Positions 31,944 through 41,214 are shown, numbered from the stretch's first letter. The stretch: 64,000 nt of DNA from JBFKQC01 sp041627895 (GCA_041627895.1 JBFKQC010000003.1:65062-129061); one strand, 5' to 3'. The notes: a model not told the origin generated them from the sequence alone. Numbers and translations are program-made.

Positions 31944-34871
31944 TCAGAGCCGCTTGAGGAAGGCAATGAGGGCTTCGCGATCCGCCTCGTTCAGGTCGGC
32001 ACCGAAGGTATGGCCCTTGTTGACCACGTAGTCGGGGCATTTCGACAGGCCCACGAGAGCGTCGATCATCTTGTTCTCGGCGATCACCTCGGCGGCCTCG
32101 GCCTGCACCTGCGGGTCGGCCAGATCGTCGGCCGAACAGCGCCCGCCGAGCCCCTTGACCGTGCGCAACAGCGTCGGCCCGGCCTTGGCAAGCTGCCAGC
32201 CATGCGCCCAGAGCGAGATATCCTCGTCGTTGTCGGGCAGAAGCTTGGTGTTGAGCAGCGCGTTGATCGGGAAGTCCCGGGGAAACGGCCCCAATTCGAT
32301 CCCGCCCTTATCGGTCACGGCCCAGGGCGCGAGGCGGTGCAGAAGCCCCTTCCAGCGCTTGACGACAGGCGGTGCGAAACCCGGCGGCACGATCAGGCAG
32401 GCGGGCGCAGAGGTGCGGTAGATGTAGCCCGGCACCGGGGCGTCAGTCAGCATATCCTTCAGCCGCGTCTCGGGCGAAAGCATCTGGCGGATCGAGCGTT
32501 CGAAGTTCGCCACGCGGTTCGCGGTGCAGGGCAGGTAGGGATTGTTCGGGTCGGCCGCCGGACAGGTGGCGTCGGCAGGATAGTCGTAGCCCTGTTCGTA
32601 GTTCGCCGAATAGCTGTAGTTCGCGGCATCGCTCTCGTCGGTCTCGCCATAGGCATCGCCGCCCGCCCCGTCCGTCGCGACCGCATCGGTCGCTGCGCCG
32701 GTCGTGTCCTCGCCATAGGCGGGCGCCTCGTCGTCGGCCTCGGACGGCGCCTCATAGGCGACCTTGCCGTAATATTCCGGCGAATAGTAATGCCGCTCGT
32801 AGCCCACGGCGTTGTTCAGCATGTAAGGCGCGCTGGTCCAGAGACTGACCAGCGAGGCGGGCCTCAGATAGCCGCGCCCGTTGCCCAGCGCCTGAAAGCT
32901 CGACGTGCCGCCAGAGACCGGGTGCTCCACCGTCACCGGCCCGGCCGGCGGCAGCGACTTGTAGGTCGACGAAGTGAAGTTGTCCCAGATATCGCCCGCC
33001 AGCCCGTTCGTCGCCGTCGGCGAACAGGCGTTCACGCCCAGCAGGTCCATCGGCACGCGACGTTCGGTCGACAGGTAGTTGCCGTTCAGGAAATCCGGCT
33101 CCTTCACCATCTGGACCATCTGTGACTTGAAGTTGTCGGACTGCGCCCAGTCCCAGTAGCGGTCCCAGCATTCGCGGTAACGTGGGCCGGCGCCGCCGCC
33201 TTCGCAGAACCCGGCATCGACGCCGAAGGCGGGGTCGGGGTCGGGCTGGTGGTCGCGGTCAGAGTGGCAGGCGGCGCAGTTCTCGGCGAAGACCTCCATG
33301 CCGCGCTCGACCTTGTCCGCGGGATCGGCGTCAAGGATCGCCTCGCCGCCCGGCGCCATGGCCAGCTTGTCGGCGCGCGCCGTGACGAGGAAGAAGATCG
33401 CCATGTCGACCGATTGCTGCTCGGTCGCCTGCCAGTAGACCGAATTCGCCTGTGCGTCGGCGATCTTGATCGGCGAGATTTTCCGCCCGCCGATGAACGG
33501 GCGGAAGTGCAAGAGCCACTCTTCGCTGAAAAGCCCGATATTCAGATAGACCCGGTTCAGCGCGCCCAGCGTGCCGACGCTGTCGGCGCCGTCCTTCAGG
33601 ACCCGCATCGAGGCCACGTCGCCGGTGTTCGGGTCGTAAAGCGCGGCCAGCGCCTCGGTCGCGGGGAAGTCCTGGAATTGCTTGTTGTCGCGCTCGCCGG
33701 CTTCCAGCCGCTCTATCGCCGTTCGCGCGGACTGCAACAGCCGCCCGCGGGTCTCGTAGACCGCGTTCATCGTGCGCGGGTTGTTCATGTAGTCGGTCGA
33801 GACCAGCGAGGTGTCGAGCGTCCCCATCGGGTTGGTGTGGAAGAGCTGGAACAGAAGGTTGCCTTCGTTGGGCGCGGGCACGCCCTCTTCGGCGCGCGGC
33901 CGGGTGTTCCAGACGAAGATGCGGTCGACCCAGTAATACTGTGCGCCCGGGTTCGATGTGAGGTTTGCGTATTCCGGCGCCTCCACGTTCGCCGGCGGGT
34001 TCAGCGGGTTTGGCCCGACATGGCAAAAGGCGCAGGACATGCCGACGCGGTAGGGCCTTACCAGGTCGGAGTCGTTGTAGTAGTCGGGGTCCTCGTAATA
34101 CGCGACCGGGTCCCAGTCCTTCGCCGCCTGCGCATCGAAATCCGGGTTCGGGAAGATGCGCAGACCGATGACGCCCGAAGGCTCGCCATAGTAGCTACCG
34201 ATGGCGACGGTATCGCCGCGCGCGCCGACCTTGGCACCGGGATAGTCGGCCTCGGCCGCAAACGGATCGTTGGTGAACTCGCCGGGCCCGCAATCTTTCA
34301 CGCGCGTATCGAGCCAGAGACCGAACCGGGTTTCGTCGGGGCCGGTGGCCTGATCGAAGCAGGGCTCGTTGATCAGACCGAGATAGCGAAAGCGGTTGTA
34401 GCGGCCGTAACCCATGCTCGGATGGCTCGAAAGCGTCTTCAGCAGGTCGAAGGATCCGATGGTGTTCAGCGCGGCGAAATCCCAGAACCTGTCGTTTCCG
34501 CCGGTCCAGACCAGCCACATGTTCTGGCCACGGATCGCGGCCAGCCGGGTCCCCTCATAGTCCGGATCCTCGGGCTTCAAGGCATTCGCGATCTCGATGA
34601 TCTGTTCCGGATAGGGTTCGCCCGGGGCGGGCTTCCTAAGCAGCCCCTGATCCATTTCGACGAAATACTCGTCGCCCGCGCCCGGCAGGTCGGCGACCGT
34701 GAGCCCGGCCGCTTTGGCCTCGTCATCGACGTTGCCGAACATGTCCTCGTCGGCGTTGATCAGCCCGCGGATCACGAAAAACCCGATCACCGCCACAACC
34801 GCCGTCAGGCCGACGCCGACGATCAGCACCCACTTGATGAACCGCCCGAGGAAACGAATGAAACCCGACAT
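31944..34871 (-). CDS. large membrane-anchored di-heme cytochrome c
   Basis: A 975-residue protein with one N-terminal membrane helix (residues 13-36) and a very large periplasmic part. Heme-binding CAFCH is at 280-284 and CAACH at 532-536. At about 708-763 there is a low-complexity acidic insert rich in Asp, Ala, Tyr and Gly, next to an APYMLNNAVG stretch that corresponds to the APYLHNGSVP of its smaller neighbours. Several further cysteines (171, 194, 556, 568, 616) could make disulfides. The C terminus, GADLNEADREALIAFLKRL, matches theirs. It is probably an electron carrier or a di-heme peroxidase/oxygenase-type enzyme. I do not recognise a characterised relative. Confidence 0.8.
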   Translation of the reverse strand: MSGFIRFLGRFIKWVLIVGVGLTAVVAVIGFFVIRGLINADEDMFGNVDDEAKAAGLTVADLPGAGDEYFVEMDQGLLRKPAPGEPYPEQIIEIANALKPEDPDYEGTRLAAIRGQNMWLVWTGGNDRFWDFAALNTIGSFDLLKTLSSHPSMGYGRYNRFRYLGLINEPCFDQATGPDETRFGLWLDTRVKDCGPGEFTNDPFAAEADYPGAKVGARGDTVAIGSYYGEPSGVIGLRIFPNPDFDAQAAKDWDPVAYYEDPDYYNDSDLVRPYRVGMSCAFCHVGPNPLNPPANVEAPEYANLTSNPGAQYYWVDRIFVWNTRPRAEEGVPAPNEGNLLFQLFHTNPMGTLDTSLVSTDYMNNPRTMNAVYETRGRLLQSARTAIERLEAGERDNKQFQDFPATEALAALYDPNTGDVASMRVLKDGADSVGTLGALNRVYLNIGLFSEEWLLHFRPFIGGRKISPIKIADAQANSVYWQATEQQSVDMAIFFLVTARADKLAMAPGGEAILDADPADKVERGMEVFAENCAACHSDRDHQPDPDPAFGVDAGFCEGGGAGPRYRECWDRYWDWAQSDNFKSQMVQMVKEPDFLNGNYLSTERRVPMDLLGVNACSPTATNGLAGDIWDNFTSSTYKSLPPAGPVTVEHPVSGGTSSFQALGNGRGYLRPASLVSLWTSAPYMLNNAVGYERHYYSPEYYGKVAYEAPSEADDEAPAYGEDTTGAATDAVATDGAGGDAYGETDESDAANYSYSANYEQGYDYPADATCPAADPNNPYLPCTANRVANFERSIRQMLSPETRLKDMLTDAPVPGYIYRTSAPACLIVPPGFAPPVVKRWKGLLHRLAPWAVTDKGGIELGPFPRDFPINALLNTKLLPDNDEDISLWAHGWQLAKAGPTLLRTVKGLGGRCSADDLADPQVQAEAAEVIAENKMIDALVGLSKCPDYVVNKGHTFGADLNEADREALIAFLKRL

Positions 34872-34883
34872 GAGAGCCTCCGG

Positions 34884-36359
34884 TCAAAGCGTCTTGAGAT
34901 AGGCGATGAGCGCCTCTTTGTCGGCCGGGGCAAGGTCGGTGCCCCAAAGGTGGCCGCTGTTGGAATTGCCATCGACCTTCGTGTCGTAGCGTTCGGCGTG
35001 GCGCCAGGGATCGCCGTCCTCGGTGCTGACAAAGCCGCCGTTTTCGGGATCGACTAGGTCAGAGCCGCGCCAGAACGCCTTGGGCCGCTGATCCGGCGGC
35101 GTCAGCAGCGCGCGCAGGTTCGGCACGCTGCCGTTGTGCAAATACGGCGCGCGCAGCCACAGCCCGGTCAGTTCGTTGGCGAGATAGCCGTTGGTCTTCT
35201 GGAAGTACTCGAAGCCCCACTCGTATTCTGTCTGGTACCTCGAATAGCGGTCCCGCGCCTCGCGGGTCCACATGTCCAGCCGGTGCCGGTCGGTGCGGAC
35301 CTCGGCGATCGGGATCGGCGTGCGGAACCGCCCGCCGCCCGGGTCGTGGCATTCGGCACAGTCGCGGGCATAGATTTCCGCGCCCCGCGCCACCGAGGCG
35401 GCGGACACGTAATAGGGATCGCCGGGTAAACGGGCGGGCGAGAACGGCGAGGGCGGCGGGCCGGCGACATTGATGAAATCCTCGACCGTCGCCAGCATGT
35501 CCTCGGCGGCGGGGAAGGATTTATAGGTCATCCCGTCGCCGATGGCCCCGGCGACCACCGTCTCGTGCACATCCGTCAGCAGCCCGTCCCAGTGCACGGC
35601 AAAGCGCCGCTGCGTGGTCGGCGCGGCGACCCGAAGCTCCCAAAGCGGCATCATGTCGGAATTGCCGATCGTGCCGTCGTCGCCCAGTTCGAGAATGCCG
35701 AACTTCACCGGGTTGAACGGGTCGATCCGGCCGATACCCCAGCCGGGCCGCTCGTCCATCCAGGCGAAATCACCGGCTCGGGATTGCAGCGCCTTGCGCG
35801 TCGCCGGGATCAGCACGAAGCGGTAAAGCGCGCGTTCCCAAAGCGGCATGTCGTAGCGCGCGGTGATCTCGGGCATCAGGACCGAGGCGGTAAAGCGCCC
35901 GTCCTGCCCCGCCGCCGTCAGAAAGCGCAGGAAGCCCTGCACGTTGACGCGCGTGCCCGCGCCCGCGGTGACGATCTGCTCGGGCTGTTCGGGATACAGC
36001 CGATAGGTGCCCTGATGGCAGAACGCGCAATTCGGCGCGACGCGCGGGATCACGCCAAGCGTCTTTTGCGAGAACCCGATGGGCAGCGGCTCGCCCGCCT
36101 TCCAGGCGACGCCGATGGCCGAGAACCCGCGCCCGTCGCCGGGCAGCAGGTCGGAGAACACCGCAGGCAGCACCCGCCAGATCCAATAGGGCAAGCCCTG
36201 TGCCGTCTCGTTGCCGATAGAGCCGTGGTTGAACGACCAGACCGGATCGTTCGAGGCCCGTTGCGGCACCTCGCGCAGAAGAAGCAGCCAGGCGCCGACG
36301 CCGAGCGCCACCAGAAGGATCAGGAACCAGAGGAGATAACGCCAGAAACGAAGGGTCAT
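34884..36359 (-). CDS. membrane-anchored di-heme cytochrome c, 491 residues
   Basis: One membrane helix (residues 7-28), then a periplasmic domain with CAFCH at 111-115 followed by QGTYRL and CAECH at 334-338. Blocks shared with the 504-residue protein are PLPIGFS, GRIDPFNPVKF, HWDGLL, APYLHNGSVPNLR, and the end GTDLAPADKEALIAYLKTL. The HNGSVP block is usual in di-heme cytochrome c peroxidase-like proteins. The start, ATG 36359, overlaps the stop of the four-helix gene by four bases. With its paralogue it probably carries electrons from a cytoplasmic or membrane donor to a periplasmic partner. Confidence 0.82.
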   Translation of the reverse strand: MTLRFWRYLLWFLILLVALGVGAWLLLLREVPQRASNDPVWSFNHGSIGNETAQGLPYWIWRVLPAVFSDLLPGDGRGFSAIGVAWKAGEPLPIGFSQKTLGVIPRVAPNCAFCHQGTYRLYPEQPEQIVTAGAGTRVNVQGFLRFLTAAGQDGRFTASVLMPEITARYDMPLWERALYRFVLIPATRKALQSRAGDFAWMDERPGWGIGRIDPFNPVKFGILELGDDGTIGNSDMMPLWELRVAAPTTQRRFAVHWDGLLTDVHETVVAGAIGDGMTYKSFPAAEDMLATVEDFINVAGPPPSPFSPARLPGDPYYVSAASVARGAEIYARDCAECHDPGGGRFRTPIPIAEVRTDRHRLDMWTREARDRYSRYQTEYEWGFEYFQKTNGYLANELTGLWLRAPYLHNGSVPNLRALLTPPDQRPKAFWRGSDLVDPENGGFVSTEDGDPWRHAERYDTKVDGNSNSGHLWGTDLAPADKEALIAYLKTL

Positions 36360-36790
36360 TGGGCGGCCCGTCCCGTTGCGATGGCCTGTTCCAGGCGGAC
36401 GATGCGGATCATGCAGACGAGCCAGGCGATGGCGATCCCCGCGTCGATCAGCGCGATGGTCAGAAAGCCGGGCGCCGCGCCAAAGGCCACGACGTTGACG
36501 ATGAAATAGGTAGCGCCGAAGGTCCGCGACGGGAAAATCGACAGCCACGCCATCGCCCGGTAGCGGTCGATGTCGACCGTCATCGGCACATAGAAGCAGG
36601 TGATGATGAACAGCAGCATCGCCCCCACGCGCGCCCAGATCAGCGGCGGGTGCGGGATATTCAGCAGATCGAGCGACCAGGCCGGCGCGAAGAAGAACGG
36701 AAACGCCACCAGCAGATTCAGCACGATGCCGATCCAGGTGACGACGGCGTGCCGGAATTTCCACCGGCTGAGGGAATGCGTGGCGCTCAT
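36356..36790 (-). CDS. four-helix membrane protein of the cytochrome operon
   Basis: A 144-residue integral membrane protein with four hydrophobic helices (about 15-37, 50-72, 80-102 and 105-128). The few histidines (residues 5, 14, 47) do not form an obvious bis-His heme pair inside the membrane. Its start and stop each overlap the flanking cytochrome genes by four bases, which implies coupled translation and perhaps a complex. I recognise no family. A membrane anchor, quinone-binding or assembly role is possible. Confidence 0.7.
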   Translation of the reverse strand: MSATHSLSRWKFRHAVVTWIGIVLNLLVAFPFFFAPAWSLDLLNIPHPPLIWARVGAMLLFIITCFYVPMTVDIDRYRAMAWLSIFPSRTFGATYFIVNVVAFGAAPGFLTIALIDAGIAIAWLVCMIRIVRLEQAIATGRAAQ

Positions 36791-38301
36791 AGGGTTTTCA
36801 TGAATTCGACGATGGCGTCCTTGTCGGCCGCCGGAAGGTCGGTTCCGTATTCGGGGCCTTCATGGCCGGTGTTCCTGTTGCCGAGGACCGAGGTGTCAAA
36901 GCGGAACTTGCCGCCCGACGCCTCGTCGCTGCGGTATCCGACGCGGGCGAGGTCCAGCTCGTTCGAGCCGCGGAACCAGACCGCCGGGCGGCTCGCGGCA
37001 GGTTCCATCAGGTCGCGCAGCGTCGGGACCGAGCCGTTGTGCAGGTAGGGCGAGCGCGCCCAAATACCGTCCAGCGGGTGGTTGGCATAGCCGCCGGTCT
37101 TCTTGAAATGCCTGAACTGCACCGGATAGCCCGCGTAAAGCGTGTTCTGCGCGGCAGCGAAGCCCTGGGTATAGCTGGCCCAGCGGCCCGGATCGGTGCC
37201 GATTTCGTCCAGCGGCACGACCTGCCCCAGATAGGGGTACTTGCCGGTGTTGTAGTCGTAGCCTTCGGCAGTCTTGTAGCCATGGCAATCGGCGCAAAAT
37301 CTGTAAAACAGCGCGCTGCCCCGCTCGGCGAGCGCGGTGTCGACCTCGCCGGGGAACTCTGGCGCCTTCAGCTTGTCGATCCAGGCGCGGACCCTCGCCA
37401 GCGAGGCGTGGTCGACCGAAGGCGGCGAAACCCCGGCACCCAGCGCGGCGGACAGGTTCCGCTCTGCCACGGAATTGTTGTTGCCGTCCCAGTGCAGGTT
37501 CATGCCGGCCCGCGGTGCCTGCATCCAGATCGAGGGATAATCCGAGGCGCCGTTCAGCGCCACGTCGCTGATCGCGTCAGGGCTCATGTCGAAATTGAAC
37601 TGCAGGACCTTGTAGCTGTTGAACGTGTCGACGCGGCCGGGGCCGTAGGGTTCCTGCCGCTTCACGAAGGCCAGGTCGTCGGAAAGCGCCAGCAATGCCG
37701 CCTTGATGCGGGGGAAGACCACCCAGCGGTAAAGCCGGCGCTCAAGAAAATTTAGGTGTGCAGGCACCTCGTCGCTGTTGATCGCCGCGATCAGCTTGTC
37801 GGCGGTGAAGCCCGGATCGCGGCCGACGTCGATGAAGAAGTCGATCAGTTCGTACAGCAAGAGATCGTTCGAGGCACCGCCGTAGATATAGTGCACCTCG
37901 TCGTCGCCCGGCAGCCTGTAGGTGCCGACATGGCAGACCGAGCAGTTCAGCCAGGCACGCTCGACCCCGGTGACAATCCGGCGCGAGAACCCGATCGGCA
38001 GGGGCTGGTCCGGCTCGGTGTGCATCCCGAATGCGCCCCAGCCCTTGTCGCCCATCCGGTCCTTGTACAGCACCGGCAGGGCGTGCAGCACCGGCGTCGG
38101 CAGCCCGGTCACCCCCTCGGACCCGATCGAGCCGTACTTGAAGTGCTGTTCCGGGTTCTCGTAGGCGATCACGTATTCCGAGCGGATCACGAAATACCAG
38201 ATCAGGACGGCAAGGATCACCAGGTAGATCAGCCAGCGGATGCGCCGTTGTCGTCGTTGCGCCACCTCGGTGGGGGACAGTCTGTCGTAATCGATGGCCA
38301 T
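36787..38301 (-). CDS. membrane-anchored di-heme cytochrome c, 504 residues
   Basis: A positively charged N terminus and one membrane helix (residues 22-40) put the body in the periplasm. CSVCH is at 120-124 followed by VGTYRL, and CADCH at 336-340. It shares FKYGSIGSEGVTGLP, PLPIGFS, GRVDTFNSYK, HWDGN, SPYLHNGSVPTLRDL and the C-terminal TDLPAADKDAIVEFMKTL with the 491-residue protein, so the two are clear paralogues. The spacing of 216 residues between hemes recalls di-heme peroxidase- or rubber oxygenase-like proteins, at a distance. It is the second gene of the operon; the gap to the OYE gene is 37 bases. Confidence 0.82.
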   Translation of the reverse strand: MAIDYDRLSPTEVAQRRQRRIRWLIYLVILAVLIWYFVIRSEYVIAYENPEQHFKYGSIGSEGVTGLPTPVLHALPVLYKDRMGDKGWGAFGMHTEPDQPLPIGFSRRIVTGVERAWLNCSVCHVGTYRLPGDDEVHYIYGGASNDLLLYELIDFFIDVGRDPGFTADKLIAAINSDEVPAHLNFLERRLYRWVVFPRIKAALLALSDDLAFVKRQEPYGPGRVDTFNSYKVLQFNFDMSPDAISDVALNGASDYPSIWMQAPRAGMNLHWDGNNNSVAERNLSAALGAGVSPPSVDHASLARVRAWIDKLKAPEFPGEVDTALAERGSALFYRFCADCHGYKTAEGYDYNTGKYPYLGQVVPLDEIGTDPGRWASYTQGFAAAQNTLYAGYPVQFRHFKKTGGYANHPLDGIWARSPYLHNGSVPTLRDLMEPAASRPAVWFRGSNELDLARVGYRSDEASGGKFRFDTSVLGNRNTGHEGPEYGTDLPAADKDAIVEFMKTL

Positions 38302-38338
38302 TCAATTCTCCCGTTGAAATGCTCGAAACCAAGCCGGG

Positions 38339-39742
38339 TCAGGTGAAGGTGGGCGGGTAGAAGACCGACATCACCTCCTTGATCATGTTGTCGTATTTCT
38401 CTTCGAACGTGTCGCCGTCGTAACGGGACAGCTCGTAGCACCCGAGCGGGTTTTCCAGATCGTTGATCAGGCACTTGTTGCAATAGGTGCACTCCTTGCC
38501 CGGCGCCGGGCCGTTCGCCTTTTTCAGGATGTGCGCCAGATCGTTGTTGGCGATCAGCGGCCGCCCGATCGACACACCGTCGCAGGCGCCCGACCGTATC
38601 GCGTTGCCGATCGCGTCGGCGTGCTGCCAGCCGCCGGTCACCAGCACCTTGACGCTGTCATCCGTTTCGCGGATCGCCTCGGTGACGGCGCGGGCATAGT
38701 CCCGGTTGATCCCCTCGATCACCTTGCCGCGCCGCCAGATCCAGTAGCGCCGGAACAGCCAGGCGCCCACCGGGTTCGAAAAGATGCGATAATTCAGATG
38801 CGTGCGCACGCCCTGGCTGAGCATCCCGTCATACCAGCGCACCAGATCGCGCATCGGCAGATCGCCGGGCGGGTTGCGCGGATGCGGGAAGGTCGAGCCC
38901 GACGAGATGTGGAACGCATCCACCCCCTTGCCGTCGTCCATCAGCATCCGGCAGATCTTGATCGACTCGTCCAGCGGGTTGCCCTTGGGCTGCCAGGGAT
39001 ACAGCCAGTCGTTGTGGTCGACGGCGTTGATCTTCATCTGAAGGTGGAAATCCTGCCCAGCCTCGCGCCGGATCGCGCGGATGATCTCCAGGCAGAACCG
39101 CGCGCGGTTCTCCCACGACCCGCCGTATTCGTCGTCGCGGTCGTTGATGCCCGAGCTCAGGAACTGCGTGATCAGGTATCCGTTGGCGCCATGCAGCTCG
39201 ACCCCGTCCAGCCCCGCCTCGCGCGCCCGGCGCGCGCCCTGCGCGAACTGTTCGACGATCTCCTGGATCTCCGGCTTGGTCATCGCCTTGCAGAGGATGC
39301 CGTGGAAGAAATCCTTCTTGTCGGTCGAACTCAGCGCCAGGTTATAGACGTTCTCGACCCCGCCGAGGTCCTGCTGGCGGCCGGAATGCGAAAGCTGCAT
39401 GAAGAAGCGGCAGTCGTGCTCGTGCACCGCTTCGCCGATCCGCCGCCAGAACGGGATCTTGTCGTCGTTGTCGATCATCGCATAGCGGGTCAGGATGCGC
39501 CCGCGCACGGCGACCGGTGTATAGGACGAGATGATCCCGCCGCAGCCCCCCTTGGCGAACTTGGTCTCCCAGTTCACCCGGGCATTGCCGCCATGGCCGT
39601 TGTAGTCGTCGAACATGCCCGACAGGTTCGACCGGAAAATCCGGTTCTTCGCCTCGACATGACGGAACTTGATCGGCTGGAAAATCTGGGCGGCGTGGTC
39701 CCCGTGGAGATAGCTCTGGTCGGGCGAGGCCTGATCTAGCAA
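38339..39742 (-). CDS. Old Yellow Enzyme-type flavoprotein with iron-sulfur motif, no C-terminal dinucleotide domain
   Basis: An FMN TIM barrel: IFQPIKFRHVEAKNRI at the start, HGANGYLITQFLSSGINDR with DEYGGSWENRARF (active-site His and Asn in HGAN), and VSIGRPLIAN. Near the end Cys418, Cys421, Cys424 and Cys435 form C-x2-C-x2-C-x10-C, close to the 4Fe-4S motif of trimethylamine dehydrogenase, but the protein stops soon after and lacks the NADPH/FAD domains of 2,4-dienoyl-CoA reductase. I start at TTG 39742 because AAGGAG precedes it on the minus strand; ATG 39790 has no ribosome-binding site. As first gene of the cytochrome operon it may pass electrons to those cytochromes. Confidence 0.85.
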   Translation of the reverse strand: MLDQASPDQSYLHGDHAAQIFQPIKFRHVEAKNRIFRSNLSGMFDDYNGHGGNARVNWETKFAKGGCGGIISSYTPVAVRGRILTRYAMIDNDDKIPFWRRIGEAVHEHDCRFFMQLSHSGRQQDLGGVENVYNLALSSTDKKDFFHGILCKAMTKPEIQEIVEQFAQGARRAREAGLDGVELHGANGYLITQFLSSGINDRDDEYGGSWENRARFCLEIIRAIRREAGQDFHLQMKINAVDHNDWLYPWQPKGNPLDESIKICRMLMDDGKGVDAFHISSGSTFPHPRNPPGDLPMRDLVRWYDGMLSQGVRTHLNYRIFSNPVGAWLFRRYWIWRRGKVIEGINRDYARAVTEAIRETDDSVKVLVTGGWQHADAIGNAIRSGACDGVSIGRPLIANNDLAHILKKANGPAPGKECTYCNKCLINDLENPLGCYELSRYDGDTFEEKYDNMIKEVMSVFYPPTFT

Positions 39743-39885
39743 TGTCCTTCTCCTTGAAAATGGAGCGTCGAAAAAACGGTCGTCAAACATGTGCGCGCCG
39801 GCGGCGCGGATAACCAATTCGGCTTAAAGCTTAATCCCGTATATGCGATTCCCGCAAGGGGCTTCGCCGGACCCGCAACTTCGGC

Positions 39886-40524
39886 CTATTCGGCCAGGTG
39901 CGCGTCGATCTCGGCGGCAAGGGCGGCGATCTCGTCGACCGCCGCGCCGCGGCGCGGCAGTTCGCCCACGCCCAGACCCAGCCCAAGCGCCTCGGCAAAC
40001 GCGACGCGGTTGCCGATCTGCGTCGCGGCGACCAGCGCGTCGATCTCGGCGATCTCGTCCGCGATGGTCCCGGTCAGGCGTGCGCGCCGGGCGGCGCGAT
40101 TCATCACCAGCATCGCAGGGCGTCGTTCGCGCCTTGCCAGTTCAAGCACGCCCTCGGTCGCCCACAAGTCCACGCGGCTGGCCGCCACAGGCACCAGTAC
40201 GAGGTTCGCCTCGCGCAGGGCCGGGCGCAGGTCGGCGTCGATCTTGGGCGGGGTGTCGACCAGCACGAGGTCATGTGCGCCGCGCAGTTTCTCGCATTCG
40301 TAGGACACGCCCCAGGCGCTGGAGGTGGCGAATTCCAGCCCCGCGGCCCCGCCCTTCGCCTCGCGCCGGGCCATGAACCAGCGTCCCAGGCTGCCCTGCG
40401 GGTCGGTATCCAGGATTGCCACCGACCGGCCCCGCCGCAGCGCCTCGACCGCGAGGTTGACCGCAAGCGTGGTCTTCCCCGACCCGCCCTTCTGCTGAGC
40501 GATGGTGATGACATGGCCGGACAA
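39886..40524 (-). CDS. orphan ParA/MinD-family ATPase
   Basis: A 212-residue ATPase with the deviant Walker A motif QKGGSGKTT at about residues 11-19, the second motif ILDTDPQGS and Walker B VLVDTPP. It is short, with no N-terminal HTH, and no parB or centromere-like repeats are near. Such orphan ParAs position cargo other than chromosomes, for example chemoreceptor clusters (PpfA of Rhodobacter) or conjugation complexes (VirC1). The start is TTG 40524, preceded by AAAGGAGGG; the overlapping ATG is out of frame. Whether it serves the che cluster 15 kb away cannot be judged from sequence. Confidence 0.85.
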   Translation of the reverse strand: MSGHVITIAQQKGGSGKTTLAVNLAVEALRRGRSVAILDTDPQGSLGRWFMARREAKGGAAGLEFATSSAWGVSYECEKLRGAHDLVLVDTPPKIDADLRPALREANLVLVPVAASRVDLWATEGVLELARRERRPAMLVMNRAARRARLTGTIADEIAEIDALVAATQIGNRVAFAEALGLGLGVGELPRRGAAVDEIAALAAEIDAHLAE

Positions 40525-40623
40525 CGCAGCCCTCCTTTGCGGAACAGAAGACGCGATTCATTCTGCGACTGCAACAGGAATTTCTGCGATGCAGCGGACT
40601 GCCGCGCAGTCCCTCCGCGCCGC

Positions 40624-41214
40624 TCAGCCCCATTCCGCGGGAAGCTCGGGGCGCGCGGTTCCCTTGTCCATCGCGCGCAGGTAATCCGCCAGCCGGTGGC
40701 TTCCCTCGGATTGCTGCTCGCGCGGGCTGATCCAGTGCACCTTTCCCACGTGGCGAAACCCCAGGATCGGCAACGGCAGGCTGCAGACGGCATCGTCGTG
40801 GCGGCAGACGTTCAGCACCCGGTGCTCGCCCTTGAACCTGGTGCGCCCCCGCAGCGGCCGCGGCGAGGCGAAGCAGATCGCCGGCACGCCCAGCGACACT
40901 CCGACGATCTGCGCCGAGGCCGCGCCAAGCGAATGGCCGATCACCAGCCTGGCACCCGCGCCCTTGGCGAAGGGATAGACCGCCTGGGCGTGCCTGAGAA
41001 ACCCGTTGTGCCAGCTTCGTCCGCTGTCGCCCTTGCCGACGTCGAAATTGAAGTTAATCCAGTCGCTGACCTCGTTGGTGCCGGGAATCACGCAGGTTCC
41101 GTCGGTCAGCATCATCGCCTGCGCGCCCTGGTGGTCGATCCGGTTGGCCAGAAGCGCGCCGAGCTTGCCGTCATAGGCCTTCTGAATAAGCGCGGCGGCG
41201 TCGGTAAGTTTCAT
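40624..41214 (-). CDS. lipase class 3 family protein
   Basis: A 196-residue alpha/beta hydrolase with the nucleophile elbow VIGHSLGAASAQ, a typical GxSxG, and the lead-in ILIQKAYDG-like helix and VIPGTNEVSDWINFNF of class 3 lipases. RHDDAVC and HRLADY in the C-terminal third offer the catalytic Asp and His. There is no signal peptide. I use ATG 41214, since GGAG lies six bases before it; ATG 41220 is too close to that site. The neighbours give no substrate clue. Confidence 0.8.
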   Translation of the reverse strand: MKLTDAAALIQKAYDGKLGALLANRIDHQGAQAMMLTDGTCVIPGTNEVSDWINFNFDVGKGDSGRSWHNGFLRHAQAVYPFAKGAGARLVIGHSLGAASAQIVGVSLGVPAICFASPRPLRGRTRFKGEHRVLNVCRHDDAVCSLPLPILGFRHVGKVHWISPREQQSEGSHRLADYLRAMDKGTARPELPAEWG

